DNA of 64,000 nucleotides from Bradyrhizobium stylosanthis (GCF_001641335.1 NZ_LVEM01000005.1:496001-560000), one strand, 5' to 3'; shown: positions 23,667-32,569, numbered from the stretch's first letter. Translations and numbers: made by a program. Notes: generated by a model from the letters alone, not told the origin.

Positions 23667-25070
23667 TCACTGTTTCGGAGTTGCAGCCGGAGCCGCATTC
23701 GGAGTTGCACCTGGAGCTGGATTTGCAGCCCCATTTGTTGGAGCGGCGGGTGCGGCCGGTTTGGGTTTCAGCTTTCTCAGGCTGGCGATCAGGGCCGGGG
23801 TGGCTTGGGTGGGAGCATTGGGCACCAGGTCAAGTTGCCCCTGCTCGGTGCGAACCGCCCTGATCTTGTCGCGCAGCGTCTGCGAACCAAGCTTGGTCGT
23901 GTTTGGAATAGCGGCGCTGGGACCTGAGAGATTCAGGAGGTCTATGAAAGCGGCCAGGTTGGCGGCGTTGAGGGTGTTGCCGTCGGCATCCTGCAGCGTC
24001 GTATTGGCAAAAGTGAATTTCTCGAAGAAATTCAGCGCGTCGCCGCAGTCGGGCTGCGTGATGATGGAAAGCCGCTCGGTCTTGCTGATGACGTGGTCGG
24101 CCGTCGGCTTCGGCGTGCTCCGCGTCGCCTCATAGATGTCGACGAGCATCAGGGCCAGGGTTTTCCTGGGGAGTGCGCTCGTGACGGTGTTCTTGTCGAA
24201 GCACAGCGCGTTCAAGGCAAATTGTGCGTCCTCCTTGCTCAGGACCTTCTCGTCAAAGAACTGACTGAATTCCTCCGGAACCGGCGTGACCGGAGCGCGC
24301 GGCGGCTTCTGCACCAGGCTCGCCGGCGTGAACGGCACGCCCGCGCTCCTGGGTGAAATCAGCGAGCCCTTCTCCAGCCCGTCGGCGCCGTTGCGCTCGA
24401 ACGTGGCGATGGTGTTGTTGATCTCGGTCTCGATCGTCATCGGCATGCACAGGCGCAGATAGGAGCGCAGCGCATAGAGCGCGGCCGGCCTGCTGACGAT
24501 GGCGACCGGCTTGGTCGTGGCCGTGCCGATCAGCCGATCCCGATACTCCTTCTGCCGGCTCAGCACGACGGCCTGAATCGTCGAGTGCGGCATGGTGAGG
24601 ATCAGGCGCGACTGGACGTTGGTGAACGTTCCGGCCGCGAGCCCGAAGGCGGCACCGGCGATGGTGATCGGATTGGCGCCCACCCCGGTGGACCGCATGA
24701 TCGTCTGCGCCGTCGCGCTGGCCAGCGCCAGTTCGTTGAGCACCGGCTCGCGCGAGCGCTGCGCATCGTCGAGCCAGGCCAGATAGGCGTCGCAGCGCTG
24801 GTCGATGTCGTTCATGCCAGCCTGGACGAACAGCCACCACGTCGCCGCATCGTAGGGATTGGGGCCGCAGCTGGTGACGCCGTCGAAAGCCGTCGGCTGA
24901 ATTCCGGCCTGCTGGCAGATCTCGCCGACATAGGCGTTCTGCAAGTCGGTCTGCGCCGCGACATCGGCGGGATAGAGCCTGGTGCCGACGCCCTGCGTGG
25001 AGCTCAGGTCGCAGCCGGCGGAAAACAGCGCCATCGCGAGACACGCCGCCCACCTCACAACATAGCGCAT
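23667..25070 (-). CDS. Hypothetical lipoprotein (467 aa)
   Basis: The start MRYVVRWAACLAMALFSAGC gives a lipoprotein signal peptide with lipobox FSAGC, cleaved before Cys20. The mature protein is not recognised: NPYDAATWWLFVQAGMNDID, a Gly/Ala-rich membrane-like stretch ANPITIAGAAFGLAAGTF, and a Pro/Ala-rich tail of about 30 residues. Four Cys in the mature part may form disulfides. It is 13 bases after the 86-residue protein gene and 12 bases before the peptidoglycan-active protein gene. An envelope partner, or immunity protein, of the downstream enzyme is possible but only inferred from the operon. Confidence 0.75.
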   Translation of the reverse strand: MRYVVRWAACLAMALFSAGCDLSSTQGVGTRLYPADVAAQTDLQNAYVGEICQQAGIQPTAFDGVTSCGPNPYDAATWWLFVQAGMNDIDQRCDAYLAWLDDAQRSREPVLNELALASATAQTIMRSTGVGANPITIAGAAFGLAAGTFTNVQSRLILTMPHSTIQAVVLSRQKEYRDRLIGTATTKPVAIVSRPAALYALRSYLRLCMPMTIETEINNTIATFERNGADGLEKGSLISPRSAGVPFTPASLVQKPPRAPVTPVPEEFSQFFDEKVLSKEDAQFALNALCFDKNTVTSALPRKTLALMLVDIYEATRSTPKPTADHVISKTERLSIITQPDCGDALNFFEKFTFANTTLQDADGNTLNAANLAAFIDLLNLSGPSAAIPNTTKLGSQTLRDKIRAVRTEQGQLDLVPNAPTQATPALIASLRKLKPKPAAPAAPTNGAANPAPGATPNAAPAATPKQ

Positions 25071-25083
25071 GCACGCCCCCGTC

Positions 25084-25344
25084 TCAGCAAAGTGACTTGT
25101 CGTCGAAATCATCGCCTGGTGTTCCGGTCCTCGGCTCCTCGGAGTGCTCGTGCTCCCCCTCGGCAGCGTTCAAATTGGCCGTGACGATCGTGAAGGCGTC
25201 CTGGACGTCATCGACGACGTCGCGGCGGCCCGTGTTGATGTTGCGGATCTGCACCCGCCAGCGAGCCTTGCCGCTGCCGTCGAGCGCCTCCCGCCAGAAT
25301 CGCAGGATGAAAACCGGGTCAAGCAGTGGTCTTTGCAAGCTCAT
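25084..25344 (-). CDS. Small hypothetical protein (86 aa), first gene of the lipoprotein operon
   Basis: An 86-residue protein with LDPVFILRFWREALDGSGKARWRVQIRN-like N-terminal strands (in two parts), followed by NTGRRDVVDDVQDAFTIV and an acidic, His-containing tail. The pattern WRxxIR-N-x-x-TGxRxxxxDVxxAF recalls short Rhizobiales hypotheticals of unknown function. The start ATG at 25344 is clear. It stands 13 bases ahead of the lipoprotein gene and about 207 bases after the BTAD regulator stop. Confidence 0.6.
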   Translation of the reverse strand: MSLQRPLLDPVFILRFWREALDGSGKARWRVQIRNINTGRRDVVDDVQDAFTIVTANLNAAEGEHEHSEEPRTGTPGDDFDDKSLC

Positions 25345-25551
25345 GCCGCGACGTTGGCATGGTCCGAACTCGGAACGATCCGGCGGTGATCTCGGGATTG
25401 ACGGTGTCCAATCCCGGTCGGCCTGCGGACGGCTCGCGGAGAGATCGTCCGCCGATCACGGTGCCATCACGGCACGACCGCGCGGTCGCGCGGGCGCACG
25501 GCCGGCGTCGACCGCATTGGTTCTACGATGTCGCTGATAGTGAAGAAGTGC

Positions 25552-26373
25552 TCAGCTCAGGGAGCGCTGCCGGCCATCGGTGCCGAACAACCGCGCGCGC
25601 AAATGCTGCAGGGTTTCGACATCGTGCAGGTTTCTGATCTCTTCGATGGTCGCTCGCGTGGCCGGAAGCGGCGAGATGCCAAGCTCCTTCCGGATCAGGC
25701 CGATCCAATGATCGTAATATCGAATGGCGTCGTTGCGCCGCTCGTCGAGCGCGAGCACGATCAGGAGGTAGCGCACCAGCTCCTCCCTGTAGGGATCGAA
25801 GCGGAGTGCATGACGGGCGAGCTGGATGGCTTCGTGATGACGGCCCTGCTGTCCAAGATGCCGGACGACGGTGAGGGCGGTCTGGACGAAGACGGAATGG
25901 AGCCGCTCACGCTCCTCCAGCACCCAATCGGCTTCTTCTCCGTCCAGGAACGGTCCCTCGTACCGGTACAGGACCGACAGGATGTCCTTGATTTTGCACG
26001 GCTCGAGCTCGGCCACGGAGCTCAGCGTCGTCTGCGCGGTCTGCAGCAGGGCCCAGGTGTCGACGTCGAGCCAGGCGGACTTTTCCAGGATGGTCTCGGG
26101 GCCCACGGTCCTGAGATGGTTGTCCTTCGTGCATTCGGGTGACGACGCTAGCAGTTTCCGCAGGCGCCAGACCGCCGAGTTCATTGCCCGGCGCCCTCTC
26201 TCGGCGTCCATATCCGGCCAGAACAGGTCGATCAGTCTTTCGCGGCGATGCGGACGATCCGGGAAAGTGAAGAGAAAACCGGCCATCCGCCGCCCGGCTG
26301 GTCCGAGTTCTGCCCAAATATGTTCGTGGTTACTCGCAACTCGGCTGGACCCGAGCAGGCTGATCGTCAACAC
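25552..26373 (-). CDS. BTAD-domain (SARP-like) transcriptional regulator
   Basis: About 273 residues. The N-terminal ~95 residues form an OmpR-like winged helix as in SARP proteins (HRRERLIDLFWPDMDAERGR, AMNSAVWRLRKLL). Residues ~105-265 are the helical bacterial transcriptional activator domain, with a TPR-like fold (YEGPFLDGEEADWVLEERER, RHALRFDPYREELVRYLLIV, YYDHWIGLIRKELGISPLP). There is no NTPase domain. The GTG at 26373 has GGGGGCG upstream; TTG 26385 is the alternative. It is directly upstream of the operon 25344-21059 and likely its activator. An AT-rich control region with two TAAAAT repeats lies just upstream. Confidence 0.85.
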   Translation of the reverse strand: MLTISLLGSSRVASNHEHIWAELGPAGRRMAGFLFTFPDRPHRRERLIDLFWPDMDAERGRRAMNSAVWRLRKLLASSPECTKDNHLRTVGPETILEKSAWLDVDTWALLQTAQTTLSSVAELEPCKIKDILSVLYRYEGPFLDGEEADWVLEERERLHSVFVQTALTVVRHLGQQGRHHEAIQLARHALRFDPYREELVRYLLIVLALDERRNDAIRYYDHWIGLIRKELGISPLPATRATIEEIRNLHDVETLQHLRARLFGTDGRQRSLS

Positions 26374-26385
26374 GGCCGCCCCCAA

Positions 26386-26640
26386 CGCACACTTAAAATG
26401 GTCTTTTAGAAATTCACCCTAAAATTGTAGCCTGACGAAACTCTGCCGAGAGTCAAGCTCCCGATTGCAGATATATCTATGATTGTGTCTGCCGTGCATC
26501 GTGGGTCCGCCGGGAATACTCTTTTGGCCAAGGCAAGTTTGCCGGCGTTGCGAGGTTGTGCGAGGCCGTGATGCAACTCGCTGCCCGGCGTGATATCCTT
26601 GCCTCGGGACGGGATCGACCGTCCTCGCATCTGGAAAGGA
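26386..26640. other. AT-rich intergenic control region between divergent genes
   Basis: About 255 bases without a gene. The part next to the BTAD regulator (26390-26430) is unusually AT-rich and carries TAAAAT twice, 26 bases apart; another AT stretch lies at about 26463-26485. It must hold promoters of the BTAD gene (minus) and the secreted-protein gene at 26648 (plus). No clear -35/-10 pair stands out. Confidence 0.5.
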
Positions 26641-26647
26641 CATGGTC

Positions 26648-27154
26648 ATGACGTTGTCGTCACGCTTCGTTGCACGTCTTTCTGTCACGCTGCCGTCGGT
26701 CGCGCTCGTGCTGCTTTGCCAGGGCGGCGTGGCCATGTCGCAACCGACGCCCACGGACACCCAGATTCCGGGCATCGCGGTCGAGGCGCCGAAACAGACG
26801 ACGAAGCCGCACAAGCCGGCACATCGCGCCACGAGCCGCAGCACCAGGTCCGTCGCAACCTCGCCGGTCTCGGCAACGGTCCCGGCTGCACCGACGTCGG
26901 ATGCCGCGAAGCTCGCCAAACTCGCCGCCGCGACCGGCAGCTGTGTCGGTGGTTGCCAGTCGAGCTTCAAGACCGCCACTCAGCCCTGGGTCGGCTGTAA
27001 CGCGACGGGCGGCGTGTACTCGGCCACGTGCCGCAACGTCGGCAACTACAAGAGCTACGACGAGTGCAAGGAAGCCGGGCGCATCACCGGCTGGCGGTCG
27101 GGCGAGACCTCGGCCTATTGCAGCAGCGTGGCGCTGGCGGCGGGCTGGCGTTGA
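26648..27154 (+). CDS. Hypothetical secreted cysteine-containing protein (168 aa)
   Basis: An N-terminal signal peptide (SSRFVARLSVTLPSVALVLL) with a likely cleavage after AMS is followed by IPGIAVEAPKQ, a short motif common in Rhizobiales exported proteins. A Thr/Ser/Pro/Lys-rich linker (~40-85) follows. The C-terminal domain has six Cys (GSCVGGCQSSF, WVGCNATGGVY, TCRNVGNYKSYDECKEAG, YCSS), suggesting three disulfides. No family name is known to me. ATG 26648 is preferred because AAGGA sits at proper spacing; ATG 26642 is too close. Confidence 0.75.
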   Translation: MTLSSRFVARLSVTLPSVALVLLCQGGVAMSQPTPTDTQIPGIAVEAPKQTTKPHKPAHRATSRSTRSVATSPVSATVPAAPTSDAAKLAKLAAATGSCVGGCQSSFKTATQPWVGCNATGGVYSATCRNVGNYKSYDECKEAGRITGWRSGETSAYCSSVALAAGWR

Positions 27155-27291
27155 CGCGGGCTCAGGGGCGCACACGATTCACCCGCGCATCGATCGTCAC
27201 CGCGTGATCGTCGGCACATATCATTCCCGCCGATCGATCTAGCCTGATGTCAGGTGGCTCGCAGTGATCCACCGGGCAAAGGACCAGACTC

Positions 27292-27471
27292 ATGCGCAAT
27301 ACCATTCTCGTGGCTCTCGCGGCGATCACCGTGGCAGGCGTGGTGACGCCGTCGAGCGCGCGCACCATCGTCCGCGACCATCGCGATCCGCCTGTTGTGC
27401 GCGACCACCGCGATCAGCCGATCGTGCGGGACCATCGCAAGCAGCCCGAGATCCGTGATCACCGCCACTAA
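27292..27471 (+). CDS. Small secreted protein with VRDHR repeats (59 aa)
   Basis: A 59-residue protein starting MRNTILVALAAITVAGVVTP, a signal peptide cleaved near SSA/R. The mature part is almost entirely a tandem repeat: IVRDHRDPP, VVRDHRDQP, IVRDHRKQP, EIRDHRH. This His/Arg/Asp-rich periodic peptide may bind metal or polyanions; no function is known. Its AAAGGA site is about 13 bases upstream of the ATG. Periodicity, the signal peptide and codon use argue that it is real. Confidence 0.6.
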   Translation: MRNTILVALAAITVAGVVTPSSARTIVRDHRDPPVVRDHRDQPIVRDHRKQPEIRDHRH

Positions 27472-27558
27472 ACGCACCCCGGAGGCGGAGCCGAACCAGG
27501 CCGGTTCGGCTCCGCCTTGCGTTCATGCTCTCGAAGGGTGAGAGTTTCGCTGCGCGGC

Positions 27559-29679
27559 CTAGCGCGCCACCTTGGTGAGGTTGGCCAGGCTCGCCGCCAG
27601 CTCGTCGCTCCGGAATGGTTTCGTCAGCCGCGACAGATCCGGCGTGATGCCTTCGTTGTTGGCGTAGCCCGAGACGACGAGGATCTGGAGCTCGGGATAT
27701 TGCTTGCGCAGGGCGAGGCCGAGATCCGTGCCGCTCATGCCCGGCATGAGATGGTCGGTGACGAGCAGGTGCGGCCGAAGGCCCTGCCTGACATATTGAA
27801 GGGCGTCCTCTGCCGAGCCCGCCTCGACGACCCTGTAGCCGAGCTCGCTCAGCATCTCGGCGGTGCTCATGCGCACCAGCGGTTCGTCGTCCACGAGGAG
27901 TGCCGTGCCGGCGGCAAGCGGCTGCAGGCTCGGCTCGGGGATGGCATCGACCGTGCCTGGGGTCGCGTGGCTCACCGGCAGCCACAATTCCACCGTCGTC
28001 CCCGATGCCACGGCACTGGTGATCGTGAGTGCGCCGCCAAGCTGCGACGCAAGGCCGTGGACCATCGAGAGGCCGAGACCCGTGCCTTGTCCGACGCCCT
28101 TGGTCGAGAAGAACGGCTCGACCGCGTGAGCCAGCGTGTCCTCGTCCATGCCGATGCCGGTATCGACGACCGCGATGCAGACATAGGTGCCCGGCATCAG
28201 TCCCGATTCGTGCGGGCGTTCGACCCTGCGCGCCTTGGCCGAGATGCGCAGCTTGCCGCCGTCGGGCATGGCATCCCTCGCATTCACGCTGAGGTTCAGG
28301 ATCGCCATCTCGACCTGGTTGGGATCGGCCATCGCCTCGGGAAGGCCTTCCGGCGCGTCCACCGTCACCTGGATCTGCGGTCCGGTCGTGCTCGAGATCA
28401 GATCGCCCATGTCGGCGACGAGCCGGCTGATATCGACCGGCACGGCCTGGAGCGGTTGCCTGCGGGCGAAGGCGAGAAGCCGCTGCACCAGCGTCTTGGC
28501 GCGCTCGGCCGCCTGCGCCGCGCCGGCGATCAGGCGGTGCTCGCGCTCGCCGCCGATGCCCCTGCGCTGGAACATGTCGAGCAGGCCGACGATCGGCGTC
28601 AGAAGATTGTTGAAGTCGTGCGCGACGCCGCCGGTGAGCTGGCCCATGGCCTCCATCTTCTGGGCCTGGCGCAGCGCCTCCTCGGCCTGTGCGAGCCGCG
28701 CCTGTTCCTCGAGGCGATCGGTCACGTCCTTGCCGGTCAGGAACGCGCCGGTCCGCGTGCCGTCGGGCGCGCGCAGCGCCTCGAACTTCATCTCGAAGAC
28801 GCGGCGGTCGAAGCGGGCGTCGCCGAATTCCTCGATCGTGGTGAAGGCTTCGCCGCCGAGCGCGCGGCTCCAGATCGCCGTGGCCGCAGCGAGGTGCTCG
28901 GGCCGGTCGGCGAGGAATTCATGCAGGCGTTCGCCGACCCTCGGCCGCTTGCCGTAGATGCGCTCATAGGCATCGGCGCAGGAGGCGTTGATGGCGAGCC
29001 AGCGGTAGTCGAGATCGAGGGCCTGGATCTGCCCGTCGGTGGTTTCCACGATCGTGGCGAGCAGGTGCCGCTCGGCGGTGCGCTCGGCCACGCGCTGCTC
29101 GAGCGTGGCGTTGAGCTCCCTGTAGCGCGCCTCGCTGGCCCGCAGCTGGGTCTCGCCGAGAACGCGCTCGGTCGTCTCCGAGACGATGCAGAGCACGCCG
29201 CCGACCGAGCCGTCGTCGTCAGGTATGGCCGAGTAGGAGACGTCCCAGTAACTCGTTTCGCCGTAACCATGGCGCTCGACGTAGAAGGGGCGGTCCTTTG
29301 CGGCGAATGTTGTCCGCGTGTGGCGGACGCCGGCCAGCAGCGGTTCGAGATCGTCCCACAGCTCGCCCCAATTCTCGATCGCGGGGCGGCCGAGGGCGCG
29401 GGGATGATTGGCGCCGATGCCCGGCGCATAGGCGTCATTGTAGAGCGCGACGAAATCGGGCCCCCAGAACAGGACGATCTGGGCCTGCGCCGCCAGCAGC
29501 ATGCCAACCGTCGTCTTGAGGGCCTGGGACCAATGATCGGGGGAACCGAGCGGCGAGCGCGACCAGTCGAGGGCGCGCATCATCGCGCCCAGCTCGCCAC
29601 CGTCGGCGAGGAAGCTCACGTCAGTTGACTGCCGAGCGGCTTTCTCAGACAGCACCGGACTCCCCGCGACGCTAGACAT
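27559..29679 (-). CDS. Hybrid sensor histidine kinase with C-terminal receiver
   Basis: A 706-residue soluble hybrid kinase. PAS-like sensor regions lie at ~20-150 (VLFWGPDFVALYNDAYAPGI) and ~190-310 (IQALDLDYRWLAINASC, with ERVLGETQLRASEARY before it). The HisKA H-box GGVAHDFNNLLTPIV is at ~350. The ATPase domain carries NLSVNARDAMPDGG (N box), DTGIGM and GTGLGLSMVHGL. The receiver at ~585-700 has LVDDEP, the phosphoacceptor Asp in VTDHLMPGMSG and Lys in LTKPFRS. No membrane segment is present, so it senses a cytoplasmic signal. The start at 29679 has AAGG upstream; the longer frame to 30015 overlaps the divergent gene. No response regulator is adjacent. Confidence 0.92.
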   Translation of the reverse strand: MSSVAGSPVLSEKAARQSTDVSFLADGGELGAMMRALDWSRSPLGSPDHWSQALKTTVGMLLAAQAQIVLFWGPDFVALYNDAYAPGIGANHPRALGRPAIENWGELWDDLEPLLAGVRHTRTTFAAKDRPFYVERHGYGETSYWDVSYSAIPDDDGSVGGVLCIVSETTERVLGETQLRASEARYRELNATLEQRVAERTAERHLLATIVETTDGQIQALDLDYRWLAINASCADAYERIYGKRPRVGERLHEFLADRPEHLAAATAIWSRALGGEAFTTIEEFGDARFDRRVFEMKFEALRAPDGTRTGAFLTGKDVTDRLEEQARLAQAEEALRQAQKMEAMGQLTGGVAHDFNNLLTPIVGLLDMFQRRGIGGEREHRLIAGAAQAAERAKTLVQRLLAFARRQPLQAVPVDISRLVADMGDLISSTTGPQIQVTVDAPEGLPEAMADPNQVEMAILNLSVNARDAMPDGGKLRISAKARRVERPHESGLMPGTYVCIAVVDTGIGMDEDTLAHAVEPFFSTKGVGQGTGLGLSMVHGLASQLGGALTITSAVASGTTVELWLPVSHATPGTVDAIPEPSLQPLAAGTALLVDDEPLVRMSTAEMLSELGYRVVEAGSAEDALQYVRQGLRPHLLVTDHLMPGMSGTDLGLALRKQYPELQILVVSGYANNEGITPDLSRLTKPFRSDELAASLANLTKVAR

Positions 29680-29815
29680 GGGCGGCCTTGCCCACACTGA
29701 GCCCGTATTTCGAGGACTCGACGGCCGACAACGCCCGGCACGGCTTCCAGTTCCATTCCGGTAGTTTTGCGCCGGCCTTGTGCTATTGCTGCCCCCGCAA
29801 CGATGCGAGGTCCCC

Positions 29816-30478
29816 ATGCTCCCCATTCCCGCCGACATCTTCACAGAGCCCGAGGACGTCTCGCCCGACGCCCTTGCCAATCTCGGCCCGCTTCGCCGCC
29901 TCGCCGGAACGTGGCAGGCGAACAAGGGGATCGACATCAATCCGAAGGCGGAGGGGCCGGAGCGGCGGACCTTCATCGAGCACATCCGGATGGACCCGAT
30001 CGACCCCCAGGCCAACGGGCCGCAGCTGTTCTATGGCCTACGCTATCACATCCACATCAACACGCCGGAAGAGGACATCACCTTCCACGATCAGGTCGGC
30101 TACTGGCTGTGGGAGCCAGCGACCGGGCTGATCATGCAGACGCTGGCGATCCCGCGCGGGCAGGTGCTGCTGGCCTCCGGCAAGGCCGGACCGGACGACA
30201 GGAAGATCGCGGTCACCGCCAAGCGCGGCGACACTGCTTACGGCATCTGCTCGACCGACTTCCTGGAACAGGCCTTCCGCACCGACTCCTATCGCTGCGA
30301 CATCACCTTCAACGACGACGGCAGCTGGACCTACCTGATCCAGACCGAGTTGTTCGTCCGCGGCGCGCCGTTCAACCATCATGACACCAACACGCTTCAG
30401 CTCATCGCGCCGCCGAAGCTCAACCCGCTCGCCGTGATCGTGAACGATCGCGCCAAGAGTGGTGGGTCCGCGAGCTGA
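29816..30478 (+). CDS. Nitrobindin-like heme-binding beta-barrel (FABP family, DUF1794)
   Basis: A 220-residue protein of the FABP-like/nitrobindin family. The hallmark GTW turn is in LGPLRRLAGTWQANKGID. Later strands include LFYGLRYHIHINTPEEDITFHD, VGYWLWEPATGLIMQTLAIPR and SWTYLIQTELFVRG. Nitrobindins bind ferric heme and react with nitric oxide or peroxynitrite; heme binding here is inferred from family only. GAGG lies eight bases before ATG 29816, while an in-frame TTG or CTG further upstream is weaker. It is followed 20 bases later by the RibD-C reductase gene, so likely an operon. Confidence 0.8.
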   Translation: MLPIPADIFTEPEDVSPDALANLGPLRRLAGTWQANKGIDINPKAEGPERRTFIEHIRMDPIDPQANGPQLFYGLRYHIHINTPEEDITFHDQVGYWLWEPATGLIMQTLAIPRGQVLLASGKAGPDDRKIAVTAKRGDTAYGICSTDFLEQAFRTDSYRCDITFNDDGSWTYLIQTELFVRGAPFNHHDTNTLQLIAPPKLNPLAVIVNDRAKSGGSAS

Positions 30479-30498
30479 GACGCTGTCCGGAGATTTGC

Positions 30499-31209
30499 AT
30501 GAAGCCGTATGTCATCTGCCTGATGCACTCGAGCCTCGATGGCCGCACCCATCCGAGCCGCTGGCGCCCCAAGGGCGCCGGCACGGACTGGTTCGAGAAG
30601 ATCCATGAGGAGCTCGGCGGCGATGCCTGGGTGATCGGCCGCGTCACCGGGTCGGAATTCGCCAAGGGCAAGCCCTATCCCGAAGCCTCGGGCGAAAAGC
30701 TTCCGCGCGAAAACTGGTTCGCGCGGCGCGATGCCAAGACCTATGGCGTCGTGCTCGATGCGCAGGGCAAGATCGGCTGGGGCCGTTCCGACATCGGCGG
30801 CGACCCGATCGTGGCAGTGCTGACCGAGAGCGTGCCGGATTCGCATCTCGCAGGGCTGCGCGGCGAGGGCGTGTCCTACATCTTCGCGGGCAAGTCCGAG
30901 ATCGATCTGACGCTGGCGCTCGATATCCTCAACCGCGAGCTGGGGGTGAAGCGGTTGCTGGTCGAGGGCGGCGGCGTTGCCAATGGCGCCTTCCTGCGTG
31001 CCGGCCTCATCGACGAGTTCAACCTCATCCTCAGCCCCGCCATCGACGGCGCCAGCGGCGCGCCGTTCGTGTTCGACTCGACGGCTGCGGACGGCGGCAA
31101 GCGCGCGCCGCTCACCGCGATGACGCTGGAGAGCGTGCGGGAGCTCGGCGGCGGCGTCCTGCTGCTGCGCTATCTGATCAAGAACGATCCGCACGATTTG
31201 GCCGGGTGA
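30499..31209 (+). CDS. RibD C-terminal-domain (dihydrofolate-reductase-like) protein
   Basis: A 236-residue NADPH-dependent reductase of the RibD_C/DHFR superfamily. It begins with MKPYVICLMHSSLDGRTHPS, and the substrate/NADPH signature is GVKRLLVEGGGVANGAFL with LIDEFNLILSPAIDG after it. As a stand-alone RibD_C protein it lacks the deaminase half of RibD, so a direct riboflavin role is not assured. The gene lies between the nitrobindin-like and amine-oxidase genes with short gaps (20 and 10 bases), suggesting one transcript. Confidence 0.88.
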   Translation: MKPYVICLMHSSLDGRTHPSRWRPKGAGTDWFEKIHEELGGDAWVIGRVTGSEFAKGKPYPEASGEKLPRENWFARRDAKTYGVVLDAQGKIGWGRSDIGGDPIVAVLTESVPDSHLAGLRGEGVSYIFAGKSEIDLTLALDILNRELGVKRLLVEGGGVANGAFLRAGLIDEFNLILSPAIDGASGAPFVFDSTAADGGKRAPLTAMTLESVRELGGGVLLLRYLIKNDPHDLAG

Positions 31210-31219
31210 AGCGCCGGTC

Positions 31220-32491
31220 ATGTCTGACATCTCAGAGCACATCGTCATTGTCGGTGCGGGGGCGGCCGGCCTGGTCGCGGCGCGCGAGCTTGCGCGCCGC
31301 GGCAAGAAGGTGACCATCCTCGAAGCACGCGAGCGCTGCGGCGGGCGCATCCATCCGCTGCCGGCGGAGCAGTTCGGCTACCCCGCCGATGGCGGCGCCG
31401 AATTCATCCATGGCGAGGCGCCGGTCACGCGCGCTCTGCTGCGCGAGGCGGGGCTGTCGTGCCAGGAGATCGAAGGCACGCAATGGAGCTTTGACGGCAC
31501 GGGGCTCTCGCACGAGGAACGCCACGATCCGCATGAAGCGGAGCTGCACGCCGTGCTCAGGGAGCTGAAGGACGATCTCACTGTCGCCGATTTCCTGCGC
31601 CGGCATTTTGCCGGGCCCGAATATGGCCGGCTGCGCTATTCCATCGAGCGCATGGTCGAAGGCTACGATGCGGCCGATCCCGAGCGCGCCTCGATCCTGG
31701 CGTTGCGCGAGGAATGGATGGACGGCGGGCATCATTCGCAGGCGCGGATCGTCGGCGGCTATGGCGCGCTGATCGAATTTCTGGTGGAGGAGTGCCGTAG
31801 GCACGGCGCCACGATCCGCCTGGGCTGCGCGGTGTCGGCGCTCGCGGAGGAGCGCGGCGTGCTCGCGGTCCGCTGCACCAATGGCGAAGCGCACGGCTGC
31901 GATCGCGCGATCGTCACCGTTCCGCTGCCGTTGTTGCGGGACATCGCTCTGCCGGCATCTGCGCGGACCAAGGCCGCTGCCGCCGGCGACATCGGCTTCG
32001 GCTGCGTGATCAAGATCCTGCTGCGCTTCGCGCGGCCATGGTGGCGGGAGCAGAGGCAGGATCTTGCAGACATGACCTTCCTGCTGTCGGAGCAGGCCAT
32101 CCCGGTGTGGTGGACGCGCTATCCGGACCAGCATCCCGTGCTCACCGGCTGGTTCGGCGGGCCCCGGACGGCGGGGCTGTCGCATCTAGATGAGCGGGGG
32201 CTGGTCGAGGCGGGGCTCTCTTCGCTTGCCGCGATCTTCGGCCTGCCTCACGACGACGTTGCGCGCGAGCTTGTGACCGGGACGGCGACCAATTGGGGAC
32301 ACGATCCCTTCGCGCGCGGCGCCTATTCCTGGGCAACGCCGAAGACGCGCGCGGCGCAGACGATCCTCGCCGGCGCCGACGGCCCTGTGCTCTTTTCCGG
32401 CGAAGCGCTCTATCGCGGCCGCGACATGGGGACGGTCGAGGCGGCGCTGGCGAGCGGACTGCAGACGGCGGGGATGATTTTACGCGGGTAG
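31220..32491 (+). CDS. Flavin-containing amine oxidase family protein
   Basis: A 423-residue flavoprotein. The N-terminal HIVIVGAGAAGLVAARELAR with EARERCGGRIHPL binds FAD. FGYPADGGAEFIHGEAP is typical of polyamine/monoamine-oxidase-like enzymes. The C-terminal VLFSGEALYRGRDMGTVEAAL closes the FAD site. There is no signal peptide, so it is cytoplasmic. The substrate is unknown, but the family oxidises amines (polyamines, tryptophan) or related compounds. It ends the apparent operon 29816-32491; a GC-rich hairpin at ~32500-32535 follows. Confidence 0.88.
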   Translation: MSDISEHIVIVGAGAAGLVAARELARRGKKVTILEARERCGGRIHPLPAEQFGYPADGGAEFIHGEAPVTRALLREAGLSCQEIEGTQWSFDGTGLSHEERHDPHEAELHAVLRELKDDLTVADFLRRHFAGPEYGRLRYSIERMVEGYDAADPERASILALREEWMDGGHHSQARIVGGYGALIEFLVEECRRHGATIRLGCAVSALAEERGVLAVRCTNGEAHGCDRAIVTVPLPLLRDIALPASARTKAAAAGDIGFGCVIKILLRFARPWWREQRQDLADMTFLLSEQAIPVWWTRYPDQHPVLTGWFGGPRTAGLSHLDERGLVEAGLSSLAAIFGLPHDDVARELVTGTATNWGHDPFARGAYSWATPKTRAAQTILAGADGPVLFSGEALYRGRDMGTVEAALASGLQTAGMILRG

Positions 32492-32536
32492 GTCTCTCGC
32501 CACGGCCGGGACAAGCCGGCCGTGGCGGGCCGGCAA

Positions 32537-32562
32537 ATGAAAGGCCCGCATCGCTGCGGGCC
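32537..32562 (-). terminator. Rho-independent terminator of the His-rich protein gene
   Basis: On the minus strand GGCCCGCA-GCGA-TGCGGGCC, an 8-bp GC stem with a 4-base loop, is followed by TTTCATTT. It lies directly after the stop codon of 32570-32884. A second stem (CCACGGCCGG/CCGGCCGTGG) at ~32500-32525 may serve the opposite, plus-strand gene. Confidence 0.65.
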
Positions 32563-32569
32563 GTTCAGG

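Noticed and set aside
21303-23927. 874-residue open frame on the plus strand
   Set aside because: Antisense to the peptidoglycan-active protein gene, with low-complexity Arg/Gly-rich sequence.
27266-27294. TGATCC followed 17 bases later by ACT before the VRDHR peptide
   Set aside because: The -35-like half matches the RpoE motif but the GTT half is missing.
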